DNA of 64,000 bases from Endomychus coccineus (lineage: Eukaryota > Arthropoda > Insecta > Coleoptera > Endomychidae). Under the pieces are notes generated by a model. That model had not been told where the DNA came from, ran no database searches, and saw only the letters and a program-made list of their open reading frames with translations. How positions within the stretch are numbered: position 1 is the stretch's first letter; each line of letters starts with the position of its first letter. The stretch spans positions 237,378,361-237,442,360 of the forward strand of contig OY294067.1 of the NCBI GenBank assembly GCA_958510875.1. The letters run 5' to 3'. Shown in pieces: positions 33,624 through 45,402 of the stretch. A program made the translations under genes and the position numbers.

Positions 33624-33630
33624 GTGAGTA

Positions 33631-33930
33631 CCCACATCCACGTTGTCGTTAATGTAAAACTAGTTGTGTAAAATTATTTATCATTTTCACCTCTTCCCAA
33701 TTTGTACACTGTCCTAGTCATAGGGTTATGGTTAGTGTTAGTATATTTCAAAATATATGTAGGTAATATCTATTTTATTACTAAAGTTTAATTTCTGTCC
33801 ACTTGTTGTAATTTTGAAGGATTACTTTAAATTAAAGCTACATATTATACTGTAGGGTATATTTTACAGCTGAAATGTTCCTGTTAAATACACTTATTGT
33901 TGAGATTATTTGTATTGTTATATGTAATAG
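33631..33930. other. Unassigned AT-rich sequence
   Basis: Possible intron sequence if the candidate exon is real. No other feature. Confidence 0.25.
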
Positions 33931-35216
33931 TCCAGGCAACAAGCCGGGAAAAAGGCCAAAATAAAAAAAAATATAGTGAGCTAAAATTCCAAATTTTTTT
34001 TGCATTTTGTTCCTAATACCTCATAGATCATTCATGACTGTCAAGACCGCGGGGGTCCATCTTTCTACCCCCCAAAACAAGGTTTCAACTCCCCAGAGGA
34101 GCATTCTTATAAAAACAATACAAAAGTTTAGAAAATTAGTGTATGTACTAGTATGTTTTTGGGTCGCTGATCACGATTTCGCAGATAGTTTTCTCGGAAA
34201 ACTCCCTCCAGATGAGAAATTTGGAAAATTTATATATAATATATAATTTATAATTTTGTTACAAAAATGACCTCCAGTAGGTTTTTTGGGTTGGTGATCA
34301 TGATTCCGCTGTTATTTTCCCCAAAAAACTCTCTCCAGATGGAAAATTCGGGAAACTTGAGATTCTTCTGAGACGGTTATGAATAATAAAGTATAATATT
34401 GTTACAAAAACGACCCCTAGTAAGTTTTTGGGTCGCTGATCACAATTCCACTGTTAGTTTTTTCTGAAAACTCCCTCCAGATGAGAAATTTGGAATTTTT
34501 AATGTGGAGAGAGTTTTTTGAGAAAAATAACAGCGGAATCGTGATCAGCGACCCAAAAAACCTACTAGGAGTCATTTTTGTAACAAAATTATACTTTATA
34601 ATTCATAACCGTCTCAGGAAAATCTCAAATTTTCCGAATTTTCCATCTGGAGAGAGTTTTTTAATAAAAATAACAGCGGAATCGTGATCAGCGACCCCAA
34701 AATCCTACTAGAGGTCATTTTTGCAACAAAACTATACTTTATTATTCAAAACCGTCTCAGGAAAATCTCAAATTTCCCGAATTTTCCATACGGAGAGAGT
34801 TTCTTGGGAAAAATTACAGCGGAATCGTTATCAACGACCCAAAAAACCTACTGGAGGTCATCTTAGCAACAAAATTATAAATTTTATATTATATATAAAT
34901 TTTTAAATTTCTCATCTGGAAGGAGTTTTTCGAGGAAACTAACTGCGGAATTGATCAGCCCCTCAAAAAACATACTGGGGGTCATTTTCGGTTCTTAATT
35001 CATTAATTTTCTAAGCTTTTGGATTGTTTTCATAAGAATGCTCCTCTGAGGGGTTGAAACCCCGTTTTGGGGGGGTAGAAAGGTCGACCCCCAAAACGGG
35101 GTTTCAAAGGTCGACCCCCGCGGTCTTGATAGTCATGAATGATCTATGGGGTATTAGAAACAAAATGCAAAAAATTTTTCGAAATTCTAGCTTACCATAT
35201 TTTTTTTATTTTCATG
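33931..35216. repeat. Foldback palindrome 2, built of about 140-bp units
   Basis: It begins TCCAGGCAACAAGCCGGG, like palindrome 1. Arms mirror about 34563: CTCCCTCCAGATGAGAAATT at about 34202 pairs with the inverse at about 34905, and TAGATCATTCATGACTGTCA near 34025 pairs with the inverse near 35135. A unit carrying GGGTCGCTGATCACGATT occurs at about 34161, 34287 and 34429. It recurs inverted (GAATCGTGATCAGCGACCC) at about 34533, 34679, 34822 and 34947, so there are three units per arm plus one unpaired central unit. The right arm has an extra roughly 40 bp with two GTCGACCCCC boxes near 35083 and 35110. No right-end mirror of the TCCAGGC start is seen, so that end is probably eroded. No protein is encoded. 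Confidence 0.8.
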
Positions 35217-37439
35217 TTACAACTGAGCAGAATATCTTTGAATAACGTTCCATAGTGGCTACTCAACTTGATTTTTATATTAAACTATTCATAAAAAGGT
35301 TATACAACTGTAAACAATTTAACGGAGTTGGTTTTATGAATGGTATAAGAAGATATTTTAATAGAAGCTACACGCTTTATTAAATTTTCAGAAAAACTTG
35401 TCATATACTCATAAAAAACGATTTATTTCGCACCAATAGTATACAACATTTATATAAATATTAAATAATTTTAATATGATGGTTAATATCTTCTGTCTCA
35501 GTGTTGTTCCACCATGAGAGATTTCAGATAGTCAGACTAGACGAGCTCAAACTAGTCACCCCTTTATTATGAAGCTGAAGACCTGCCGAACTTCTTCCTA
35601 CCAGACAAAATTTTTCTATAGAACAGCGAAGTTGTCGAACTCTTTACCTAGTCAGGTCTTTTCCTATGCCTATAACCTCCAAACCTCCAAAAAAAATTAG
35701 AATGCCTATCTTCTCTCGCAACATTCCACCGCTGGCTCACACGATGTTCCTCGAATATTAAAGGTTTCCTTCTCGTGTAGTCAAAGTATAAAAAAGATAA
35801 TAAAATATCACCATGGACAAAGTATTCTCAAATCTACAGCTGGATTTGGTTGACTCACTACATTTTTTAACCAAGATCAATTTACATCATTTATTGTGTT
35901 TTTCCATGTCGTAACATATCAAGATTCATCTTCGTTACAATCTTTCACAATTTACAATTTCAGTGAAGCTGACTTTTCTATTATGTTAATATCAAACTAA
36001 CCTCTAGTGGAGTGAGATACTAAGCTCAAAGTCATTCTGAATACTCATTAAAGTTAATTGGGATAATCTGGCCATTCTTTCTGTTTCTCTTTATATCTAA
36101 AACAATCCTTTGACTGAAGCCTTTGTTTGAACCTACGCACCCCCGGCTTTCGTACAACGCTTTATCGACCATTATGCCAATAAAAACGTAATAAAGAAAA
36201 TCTTCTTTTAATAAGTACCGATCGACTGCCGTCGGCTGCGCCGCCGACCAAACGTAAATTATATTCTACATTAGGCTATTTTTTGATAAGATATATTTCT
36301 GTACTTTATGTATTAGTTATCTAGGTAATGTGTTGTCATCTGAATTTTGAATACTCCGGGTTCGGGTTCTCCTTTGAATGAGATCTGGTCGCTAGAAGAA
36401 CTCAATTTCTACTGTTTACTGCAAATAGCAAAACACGTTATGTTTGCATTATTCTGGAATGCGGCAACAATAAAGCCTACAGTTCTGAGATTTAGAATAC
36501 GAGTAGAACGCGCTCTACGATAATCGCATCATCATATCACCGGTCAACAATGGCCACCGTGGCCTGTGGCGCAAATATTAGAAAAAGACGATCATTATAC
36601 ATATCGCGCTCTCTCTTTTTACGCTATATAACCTTCAATTCGAAATTTTTGCAATGGAAACAGGAAAATTTATGATTTCAAATGTTATTCTGTGAACATT
36701 TGGTTTTAGAATATGAGTAAACATTCAAAAGGATTATCAAAAATTTACAACAAACCAGAAGGTCAGGACAAAATCTGGTTAATTCGGGTCATTTTTCGGG
36801 ACAACGCATCTGAAATCAGCACAATCCCGCAAAATTTGACATACTTATTTCTTTATTTTTGATCTCCTCAGACAACATGGTAAATAATATTATATAAATA
36901 CCGAGAGGAATACCTCGTAATACTTAAGTAGGTAGGTAATATGCCAATAATACCATGTAATTCATCATTTTCTAATAATAAATAAATAATTCATACTTTT
37001 TTATTTAATTAATAAAATAAAAATTAATAATGATTCCCTATAAATTATTTAGAATTTAATTCTCAATTATAAATATGGATAAATTTGTTATATTCAAAAA
37101 CCATGAATACTTAATCTTCTTATTACACATTACTTGAAAAACTATAAAAATGTATCCTCAGAATTTTGTCTGAAGAACGATGATGAACAATTTCGGCCTA
37201 AATAAAACTTCATTTACTTATAACAAATGGACATTTTATTTATTTTGAAATTCAAATTATACTAGTAATTTATACTTTTATTCATTTAGAATAAAGATTT
37301 ATAATAATGCCTTACTCTTAATTATAAATATGAATAAATTTGTCATATTTAAAAACAATAAAAATTTGGTAAATATATCTATAAAATTACTTACAAAATA
37401 TTATAATTATTTTTTATAATTTTAATTAATGCATCAATC
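35217..37439. other. Unassigned AT-rich sequence
   Basis: About 2.2 kb with no clear gene. A short forward frame from ATG 36713 (about 50 codons) and a TATA-like CTATATAACC near 36625 are the only items seen. Neither is convincing. Confidence 0.3.
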
Positions 37440-38100
37440 TCTTAATACAGAAAATTTATTGAATTTTAATACATGTCAAACAAGAAAACTGTCTCTCATC
37501 CGAGGTACTTGTTACAGGTATTGTAGCAATCAAAACAAAACATTTGATAGCCTCCGGGAATATTTCTTCAAGATGATTGTCGTTAAAATTTTTTATTGTT
37601 GACTGAATGTCTAATTTTTCAAGATGATCGTATTGTGACAGATAACCTGTAATTCATTGATTAATTTAGGTTTGTTAAAAATGTTTTGGTAAAAGTTGGT
37701 TAAATCAGTTACTAAATATGTTGGAAAATTTGTACTGTATTCTCAAAATTTTTGTGAATAGACAAGCGGTAAAAAATAATTGGGACATTTGCAAACCTTA
37801 TTTCTGTTTGTGTAATGATATTGAACAATCGTCCATAAAATAACATTTGTAGAGATGTTATTTCGTCACCTTTAATAGCGTCAAATAACTTTCTTTTGCG
37901 AAATCCAAGTTGTTAAAAATTTTCAAATAATTTTGCTCCGTTCATTGACTCAGTCGCTGAGAACCTGTCCTCAAAAATTCTCTGGAAGACAGGTTTAAGG
38001 CATTTAGAACCCAAAACATCTATTATTTAGAACGAGATGCCCATTTAGTATTTCAAGAAGACGGCATTCCTCTTTCCGCACCATGGAATCTAGAATAAAA
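37440..38100 (-). pseudogene. hAT transposase C-terminal fragment
   Basis: On the reverse strand a frame near 37590-37470 reads NDNHLEEIFPEAIKCFVL, then IATIPVTSTSDERQFSCL and CIKIQ. This corresponds to the hAT dimerisation motif (TIPVTSASAERSFS followed by L-K-R-I-K). Upstream frames at about 37700-37650 give FYQNIFNKPKLINELQVI, also hAT-like. Many stops show decay. It is a different copy from the element at 23.6 kb. A hAT-type end at 39870-39905 could be related, but the mariner between them prevents a firm link. Confidence 0.55.
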
Positions 38101-38795
38101 ATTCGTTTAGCTGACTAACCTCAAAAACCCCCAAGTAACAATTTTCATCCATTTTCCTTATATATTTATTGATAATTTTTTTATAATTCGTTTTTTAAAC
38201 CAATAACTGGTCATAAATTGTCCAATAAAGAAGGAAAACAAGAGATCATGATTCTGGTTCAGGGGAATTTTTCGAACATTTTGGCACCAAAATTTGCTCA
38301 TTTTTATAAATTTTAAGCTTCTTTTACAGTACTATTTAGTACGCTGTACAAGTGTATAATTAGTAATAAAGACAAGTTTCTACATTGCAATACTGGAAAA
38401 AACGCAACACAACCCTTGAAAGTTTTAAACATAGCTCTTGTTTTGACAATCATCGCACCGGCAAAACACGAAAGGTGATATAATAATCTCAGAACGACGA
38501 TAATAATACAAATCACCTGATTCCTAGAAACAACAATTTGCTGCGCCATCACAGAACAACTATAAAGTTGCTAATCCTCATAGTTGTTCTGTGCTGCCAA
38601 TATTATGAATGTGTTTGGCTCTGAAATTTATCGACGGATTACGTCGACCGACACTGCTGGTTTAAATCGCCATAATTTTATTACAACGATCGAACAGTGA
38701 CATTTTCGAGAAGCCTCGGGTTATCCAGCTGATGGGCTGTTGTGTATAAGTAGCAGTATGGATCGTTTCGCCTACTCTTCTAGCATTGATGAATA
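38101..38795. other. Unassigned sequence with a short hairpin
   Basis: About 700 bases without a gene. CACAGAACAACTAT at 38550 pairs with ATAGTTGTTCTGTG ending at 38593 (14-bp stem, loop of about 16). It could be the remains of a small inverted-repeat element. Confidence 0.35.
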
Positions 38796-39628
38796 TACGA
38801 GGTCTGTCCCAAAAGAAAGTCTCCGACTACCTCGATTTCTTGGCGCTTCACTTATTCTTCGTCATCCCGTTGGTGGCATCCTTCAAAGTAGTCCCAGTTG
38901 ATTGAACAACACGCTCATATCGATGCTTCCATTTTCTAGAGCAGTCTTGAAAGTCAAATTTTGGAATCGCTTTTAGTTCATTCGTCTCATTAATTTCAAC
39001 AGTCTCTTTGTCGTTGGATCCATTAGCCGCATTTTCAATCGAGGAAATAGCCAAAAGTCGTAGGGAGCTATGTTTTAATATTTGAGCGATTTCTAATCGA
39101 AGGTTTTTTGCTATTCTGAGAGCAGTTTTGGGATGAATTTTGCACACACGAGTCATTCCCAAATTCTCGGTTAAAATTCGCCAAACACTACTCTTTGTTA
39201 TTCCAAGGTCATCTTCTAGTTTTTCCCTCACAGTCAAACGACGATTTTGTCTAATCGCAACTCGCACACGCTCGACATCATCCGACGTTGTTCCCGTCGA
39301 AGGTCGACAAGAACGAGGATCACTGTCAACAGATGTGCGGCCACTTTTAAATCGCTAATCCCATTCTTTCATTTGTGTTTTGCCCATATACTTGTCTCCA
39401 AAGGCCTTTTGTAACATTTCAATAACTTCCGCATAACTTTTAACAAGATTAGAATAAAATTTTATGCAAATTCGCTGTTCAGTTTTTTCCATCATTTTTA
39501 GCAATAAACAAAATCCGACTAACCCAAAAAAGACGTAGTAAACAAATACACGCTGCGCGGGAACTAAGGCGTCTCATCGGTGACTAATGCATCTAAGGAG
39601 AAGGTTGGGAGTTACTGGGACGTTCGTA
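38796..39628 (-). mobile_element. Mariner element, internally deleted
   Basis: The left end TACGAGGTCTGTCCCAAAAG is preceded by TA. The right end has a degenerate inverse (GGGACGTTCGTA at about 39617-39628). The reverse strand encodes both tips of a mariner transposase with the catalytic centre removed. Length is about 830 bp against about 1.3 kb for full mariners. Confidence 0.7.
38848..39495 (-). pseudogene. Mariner transposase, catalytic core deleted
   Basis: Start MMEKTEQRICIKFYSN at 39495. Helix-turn-helix residues then read AEVIEMLQKAFGDKYMG. After an in-frame stop near 39355 the frame continues KSGRTSVDSDPR..., VERVRVAIRQNRRLTVRE, LGITKSSVWRILTENLGM: the two DNA-binding motifs. The text then departs from the family after LRLEIAQ and rejoins at ELKAIPKFDFQDCSRKWKHR, the usual C-terminus, followed by a stop at 38848. 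None of the three catalytic Asp motifs (TGDESW, HDNA, DLAP-type) is present, so it is a defective, MITE-like derivative. SETMAR-like mariners have this layout when complete. Confidence 0.8.
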
Positions 39629-39869
39629 TCCTACAGAGGTCGCCTGAGTATTGTGGCGCGAAGATATGAATGCAAGTCGGATATTTTTGCGACAGAGCTC
39701 GTACGTAATGAATACTTCTAGTAAGGTTGCGATGTTTGTGACAATAAGCTTTGCGCCAGCGATATGTAATATAAAAGACGGAACTAAAATATGTTGAATT
39801 AATATTAATATTTATGAAATGCTTTTTTAAGATTTACAGTTGTTCTGAAGAATATTTGAAGGTAGGCGG

Positions 39870-39905
39870 CGGCTCTACCTTGTCTACCCTGACGAGCCGC
39901 CACTG
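39870..39905. repeat. hAT-type terminal sequence
   Basis: GACGAGCCGCCACTG at 39891-39905 is the inverse of the CAGTGGCGGCTCG terminus of the hAT at 23564, and GGCGGCGGCTC lies just upstream. It marks one end of another hAT relative. Its partner end was not found. Confidence 0.5.
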
Positions 39906-40667
39906 CCGGATAATCGTATCATAATAAAATCAAATCACAATACATTGCTGCGGATTGCAATTGGAAACGGATAAAACGGAGAATACAGATTTGCATGCAT
40001 TTCATAAGGTGTGTTTCGTTCCTCATATAATTAATAGAAAGCTGTATTCAGATATGAACGAATAAAATTGTAGATCTACCTGAGAGACATCTCACTATTC
40101 CCAATCAACAATTAGTCGAGCTTCAGTAATAGTTGAAGTAGTGGCATTTATTACGAATCGGAAGCATATTATTAGCAATCATAAATTGATGTTGGAAAGT
40201 AGGTCACATCTCTCCGAATGCGCTTAACTTGCAAGTCTGGATAAATCAAATAAGGCTTATAGTTCCGACGTTTCTGCTAGCAATTCTATTTCCTTTTTTC
40301 ACTCGTTAATCTATTAGTCCAATTTGTTCACATTAGATGTTCATCATTCGAAGATGAAATCACTACGCCTCCGGTTGATTAAGCATGAGAATTTGTCCAT
40401 TCTCATATTGTGAAAAGAAATTTTCATTTCAAATTGTTCGTCAAACTTTGGATTTACTGGGGTAATACAAACTCGGCACATGTCACAGGTATACGAAATA
40501 AAAATAGTCAAGCTCGACACAGAGATTAAAAGATTCACTTTTAAAATGTTTTAGCACGGCACATGAATAATAATACCTCCCTCTGCTTGCAAGAAATAGA
40601 CTGATGTAATATTAAAACAGAATACATTGGAAGAACATATTCAAAATTATATTTACACTGTACTATT
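39906..40667. other. Unassigned sequence
   Basis: No recognisable gene. Probably includes the 3' flank of the reverse-strand MULE. Confidence 0.3.
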
Positions 40668-42047
40668 TTAATCAATTGCATAATAATGTGATATTATTTT
40701 AACATATTTCAGTTTGGACAACTTACTATTTTTATATTTTATAATTTTAGAATTAACAAAATTATGACCTTTCTTAGTGGCTATATTTCCAAATTTATGA
40801 ATTTTGTTAACACTGTTGCATTTAATGTAGATTTCAGTTTGTACTGTAAGTAGTGCGTCTACAAAAATAAATAAGGAAGGATGCGTTTGGTACATGAATG
40901 CATTAAAATGGGAATGAAACGATTCGCAAGCATTGCTTGTGTTAGTTAATACAGCAGAGGCATCAACCCATATATGTGCTCGAAATTTCGAATGATCTGT
41001 GAAATGATTTTCCAGAAGGTAATTAATTTCATCTACTGGCTTAACTTCATAGAGCTCAAAAAAATAAAAATCGTCAACGTCCTTTGGTTCCAAACAATAA
41101 TGGAGCCACTTTCCAATCTAAGAATTTTTGTTTGGTATTCTTTTGATAAACCTAGATTTTAAATTTTTGTGTAGCATGCTTGAGTTAAGTGGAATCGACA
41201 CCCAGTAATTTTAGCATTTGAACACTGCATTATGAATAGATATCTCAAAATCTACCACTATTTCTTCTGGTACAAATTTGATTTTCATATAATTACAATA
41301 CTCTTTAGTTTTTGATATGCAAAACCTATATGTTTTTTCACTTTTGTTTTTTAATAAACAAAAAACTAATGGTATATAATGGCCGTTGAAAAAACCATGT
41401 ATCGTAAACATTTGTGTGAAATATTTTGTGCAGTAAGAAAATGTACCGTCCATATAAATAATTTTTGATTCACATAAAAACTTTAAATTACTATTACAGC
41501 TACATATCATTAAATTTTCGGATAAATCATTAACAATTAGGAAGTCTTCATTTCTGTTGGTTTTTGGTTGAAGTTCATTCTAAGCTCCATGAACTTCCGA
41601 TAGTGATTTTTGCAAAGCTGGCAACAATTTTCGACGTGTAGTGTAAATGTTTCTCCTAGCACATTGTAGATCGCTTATTGTCAAATTGTTTAAAGACACG
41701 TCATTTTTAGCTAGCTCCATTCTAATCATTTTGGAAGGTTTTTCTGTTATATCACCCGCTTTTCTCTTCAAACAATGACTTAAAACTTGTCTTTGGAACA
41801 CATTTGTTGGTACCGGTTCATGATTATGATTTACACTCAGGTTTGTTATAACTCGACTTTTTGAATCGCCTAAAGTATGAAAATTTGCTTTACATTTATC
41901 TTTGATGCACCTCCACTTAGTTTCTCCGGAAGCTAATTTTCTGTTGTGTTCTTTGAACTCATAGTTCTCGTAAACTAAGAGAAGTTTTCCTCTTTAACTG
42001 AACATTTCACTAAAATCCGAAAAATTACCATGTTTTATTTCCGCCAT
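40668..42047 (-). pseudogene. MULE transposase with FLYWCH zinc finger, copy 1 (reverse strand)
   Basis: The likely ATG at 42047 (MAEIKHGNFSDFS) is followed by a stop, then a FLYWCH-like finger: GKLLLVYENYEF, WRCIKDKCKANF and NHNHEP (Cys, Cys, His, His ligands). The frame runs on without a gap into QRQVLSHCLKRKAGDI, then ARRNIYTTRRKLLPALQ. After a stop come the MULE core IYMDGTFSYCTKYFTQMFTI (first catalytic Asp) and PLVFCLLKNKSEKTY, then EEIVVDFEISIHNA (second catalytic Asp). After a gap (about 41094-41210), the NTSNACESFHSHFN region (catalytic Glu) follows. Mutator-like transposases insert with 8-11-bp duplications. Two or three lesions break it. No terminal repeats were found. Confidence 0.75.
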
Positions 42048-42550
42048 TTTCACATTTTTTCACAATTATGAGTATATAGACTATCAACTTTCCACTAGAA
42101 ATAACTATGTACTTATGAAAACTGATATGCCTACAAAACAAAATATAGTTAGTTAGGTACCTGTTACAGGGGTTAGGTACCTGCAACAACTTTATGCCAA
42201 GTTTGTAGTTGTAAAAATATAATTTAAAATGCGTTAGGATTAAAAGATTAGGATGTGCCGAGTCTGATGCCGCCCAAATTACTTGGATGTATTTAATCCG
42301 ATAGGAATTATATAATCATGAATCAAACAACCATGAAACTGCTGAAATACGTTTTTACTTCCCTCAATATACGTAGTACATATAAGGGAAGAATTGAAAT
42401 CGGGTAAAATTTTTTCCGGATTTTCGCGGAAATATCCGTTTTGAGTCTCTCTGAATCGATCTAGAGTCTCTGTGAGATGATGGCAGTGTGTGCGTGCGTT
42501 TGTGCGTAACCTAATGTGGAGACGATTGCGCCGTTTTGCGTTGTTTTGGA
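42048..42550. other. Unassigned sequence, 5' flank of MULE copy 1
   Basis: Contains the direct repeat GTTAGGTACCTG twice at about 42151-42182. No gene recognised. Confidence 0.3.
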
Positions 42551-42755
42551 GCCCTGTGGCCCACTCCAAGTGGCATTTTTGACATCCATCTTCAGTTTTT
42601 CAAATCCAAATGGAATTATTATATTATTTTATTGAACCATAAAGACATCAGTGCTTTTCTGGTTATGAATATACATCTTACGCATATATTTAATCAGGAG
42701 AAGTATCAGAAATTCTTATTTTGAGACTTGAATGACGTCACATACTCACATTGAA
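42551..42755 (+). repeat. Dispersed repeat R, copy 1
   Basis: Shares TTTGACATCCATCTTCAGTT and TTTGA-A-TTGAATGACGTCAC with the inverse of 63636-63830, with intermediate similarity between. Roughly 200 bp, non-coding. Unknown class, perhaps a MITE or SINE. Confidence 0.6.
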
Positions 42756-42937
42756 ATAGGTACCTTGTGGTATTGTAGATGGACACGTAACTTTGCAAGA
42801 AGGATTACGTTGTCTATGGTATCATGAATGTAAAAGTAAGGATAGTAAGGCTGACTGGGACAATCAACTTGATAGTTCAGCAAATTGAATGTAAATAATA
42901 TGAATGATACAATACTCATGGAAAAATAAATTATACT

Positions 42938-42980
42938 TATATACAAATTATATATAAATTCTCGGGAAATAGGTCACACT
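42938..42980 (-). repeat. Partial inverted copy of repeat T
   Basis: The inverse of this stretch reads GTGTGACCTATTTCCCGAG and then AATTTATATATAATT. It matches the start of the tandem units at 43694 and 45776. Confidence 0.6.
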
Positions 42981-42994
42981 TACACATATTATTT

Positions 42995-43290
42995 TCATCT
43001 TTGCTTATACAGGAATCTCTACAGAATATATGCAGAAAAGAATGTATGGGCCATGAGTATAGTACTAGAAACAAAAATTCTTCCACCGCCCTTGTCAAAT
43101 ATTGTTTTGATTATAAGCATCAATTCGATTACAAAAATGTTAATATCTTAACTAAGGAAACCAATTATTATGAAAGATCTATTCTGGAGTTGATTCACAT
43201 AAAACGTGACTCCGAGTCTGTGAATCATAGAGCAGACGTTCGATCATCAAGTCAGATTTATACTGATTTGATTAATTAACACCCTTGGAA
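42995..43290 (+). pseudogene. Penelope-like GIY-YIG nuclease C-terminal fragment
   Basis: The frame reads STALVKYCFDYKHQFDYKNV, then NILTKETNYYERSILELI, then SVNHRADVRSSSQIYTDL. This is the part after the GIY-YIG motif in PLEs (A-L-x-x-H....H-x-F-D-x-x-N....E...R...E.x.I....VN.R.D...L..IY). The GIY and YIG halves are missing at the left edge. It sits between an inverted and a direct copy of repeat T, in keeping with the messy ends of PLE insertions. Confidence 0.6.
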
Positions 43291-43693
43291 ATTCCTACAT
43301 ACTTCTTTATAATGTTTTAAGTATATTTTAGGTAGAATGCTCAAATAGAGATATTTCTAATAAGGTCTGACAACCTCTTTCCAATTCATAAATCTTTAAT
43401 GTTGGTTAAAAAGTGTACACTTGAGCGTTATATTTTTTGGTTTCAGTCATATTCAAACATTGCTTGACAATACGTATTTTATAAGAAAATTGATAAGCAG
43501 TGGATTCTTGATACATATTCATATATTTGAAACATTAATGTGTTACAATTTCTATCACTCGTGCTTATGTTCGTTTTGGCGACGTGGGCTTTTTAAATTC
43601 AAATTGGTGCGATAAGGACGCTTAGTGCTGATACAATTAGTTTTAAGAAATTCCGTTTTAGACATTGATGATGAGACCGAAGCATTTGTGTTA
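43291..43693. other. Probable PLE 3' flank
   Basis: About 400 bases, no coding signal. By position it could be the 3' untranslated part of the PLE fragment before it. Confidence 0.3.
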
Positions 43694-43758
43694 GTGTGAC
43701 CTATTTCTCGAGAATTCATATATAATTCATACCTGGGGTCAAGAATCGTTATTAACTT
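43694..43758 (+). repeat. Repeat T, first unit, left part
   Basis: GTGTGACCTATTTCTCGAGA... up to ATTAACTT, where the MULE is inserted. The unit continues at 45713-45775. The second unit is 45776-45902. Confidence 0.75.
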
Positions 43759-43993
43759 GGGTACAGGTCAATTGCGCCCCTCAAAGGTACCTGATAGTTT
43801 TATGGTAGCAATGTGCCCGATTAAGCAATAGGTCGATTGGGCCCCGAATTCAGTTTAGGTACCTGCTTAGGAATTCCCAACACCCACCCCTGTTTTGCCA
43901 CCCTTTCATGATATTCAATAATCATTCATTTGTCGGCTGTTTGTGCTTACGAACGTTTTAAATTTATAGTTTTACTTACATTAAAATGGATCA

Positions 43994-45402
43994 ATGATCA
44001 GTGAACGTGGAAAAAAATTACTTATCGTTGATAAGTATACTTTTCGAAAAAATAAGGAAACGGCGTTAGGAGTTACCTATAGGTGTACGAAAAACGGCTG
44101 TCCGTCTTCGATTTCTGTCGATAAGACAGAAGAAGTGCTTTTAAAGAGAAACGGGGAACATAATCATCCCATCAATGAAAAATTAGAAGTACAGGTGAGT
44201 CAAGTTTTTTAATACATCTAGCTCTCTGGAAAACATCGATATCGATTTGTGGGCTCGCGTTGATAGAGATTTCTTTTGGGTTTGCAGAAGCTTCAAAACT
44301 TACTTAAAAGAAAGGCAGTCGAAGATATTTCTCAACGCCCCTCAAAAATTATCAATAGTGGTATACGGTGTACAGGAGATATAAATGTGACGGTGGCTGA
44401 TATAAGCAATGTACGAAAAAGTATATACAGATCAAGAAGAAACATTTTGCCTTGTCTGCCTCGAGCTGTAGAAGATGTTCACACCTCACTTATATCATAC
44501 AACTGTAAAACAAACAAAGGCGAGAACTTCTTACTGGTAAATTCTCTTAGCCAAAATATTATTATATTTTCTTGTGTACCAAACTTAAGTTACTTATGCC
44601 CGAGGCCGAAATTCTTTGTAGATGGGACGTTCGAGTATTGTCCAAAGTTTTTTAAGCAATTGTTCACCATTCATACCATAGAAAATGGACACTACATACC
44701 ACTAGTATTTATTTTACTTCTTAATAAACATACGGAAACTTATAATAAAGCTTTTCAGTTATTAATTAATTATTCAAAATCTGTAAATTTAGAGTTGAAT
44801 CCCAAAGAAATAGTGTGCGATTTTGAAAAAGCGATACACAGTAGTATCAGGCAAAATTGGCCTAATGTTACTATCATAGGCTGTAGGTTCCACTTAACCC
44901 AATCCTGGTTTAGGAAGATACAAAATCTAGGACTAGTTTCTGAACATTTGGGCTATTGTTTTTGGACCCCGCCGATGTAGGGAACGTGTTTGCCGAAGAT
45001 TTGTATTCTATTATCCCTGAAAATGCCCGAATTATCGAATATGTCGATTATCTTGTTGATAACTATATATCCGATGATTGTTCTCTTCAACCAGATATAT
45101 GGGCATCTTGTGATAACTCCACTGAACGAACCACTAACGCTTGTGAGTCTTTCCATAGTTACTTAAATTCGAGCTTTTATTTTTCACATCCCGACATATT
45201 TGGGTTCATAGCTGTTTTATCCGATATTCAGTTAAACTCCTATATCAAAATAAATAGCGTACATTTACCAGCGCCTTCTGGAAACAGTAAATATAAGAAG
45301 CGACAAGAATATGTTACTAATTTAATTAGTTTATATAAAAATAATGAGCTAACTCCATTTGAGTTTGTAAAAAGTATTTCATACAAATTTGTAATATGGT
45401 AG
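43994..45402 (+). pseudogene. MULE transposase with FLYWCH zinc finger and predicted intron, copy 2
   Basis: Start at ATG 43994 (MISERGKKLLIVDKYTF); another ATG at 43986 is out of frame. FLYWCH finger: VTYRCTKNGCPSS and NGEHNHP. A 93-bp intron is predicted at 44195-44287 (CAG|GTGAGT ... TTTGCAG|); removing it keeps the frame. Next LLKRKAVEDISQRPSK, YRSRRNILPCLPRA, then the MULE core FFVDGTFEYCPKFFKQLFTI (first Asp), IVCDFEKAIHSSIRQ (second Asp) and GCRFHLTQSWFRKIQ. Near 44938 a short deletion plus frameshift occurs, after which FGLLFLDPADVGNVF and RTTNACESFHSYLN (catalytic Glu) follow, to TAG at 45402. That single lesion is the only clear break. About 40% similar by eye to copy 1, so a separate family. 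Confidence 0.85.
44195..44287 (+). other. Predicted intron in MULE transposase
   Basis: Donor CAG|GTGAGT and acceptor TTTGCAG|A flank 93 bases containing in-frame stops. Both exons share the same frame. The homologous place in copy 1 has continuous coding sequence. Confidence 0.7.

Noticed and set aside
34481..34906. Three overlapping forward frames with similar peptides
   Set aside because: They are repeats of the 140-bp unit of foldback palindrome 2, not a protein family.
38550..38593. microRNA precursor
   Set aside because: The stem is only 14 bp, too short for a miRNA precursor. Kept only as a small inverted repeat.
42279..42569. 96-residue reverse frame upstream of MULE copy 1
   Set aside because: No motif, and it overlaps the edge of dispersed repeat R.
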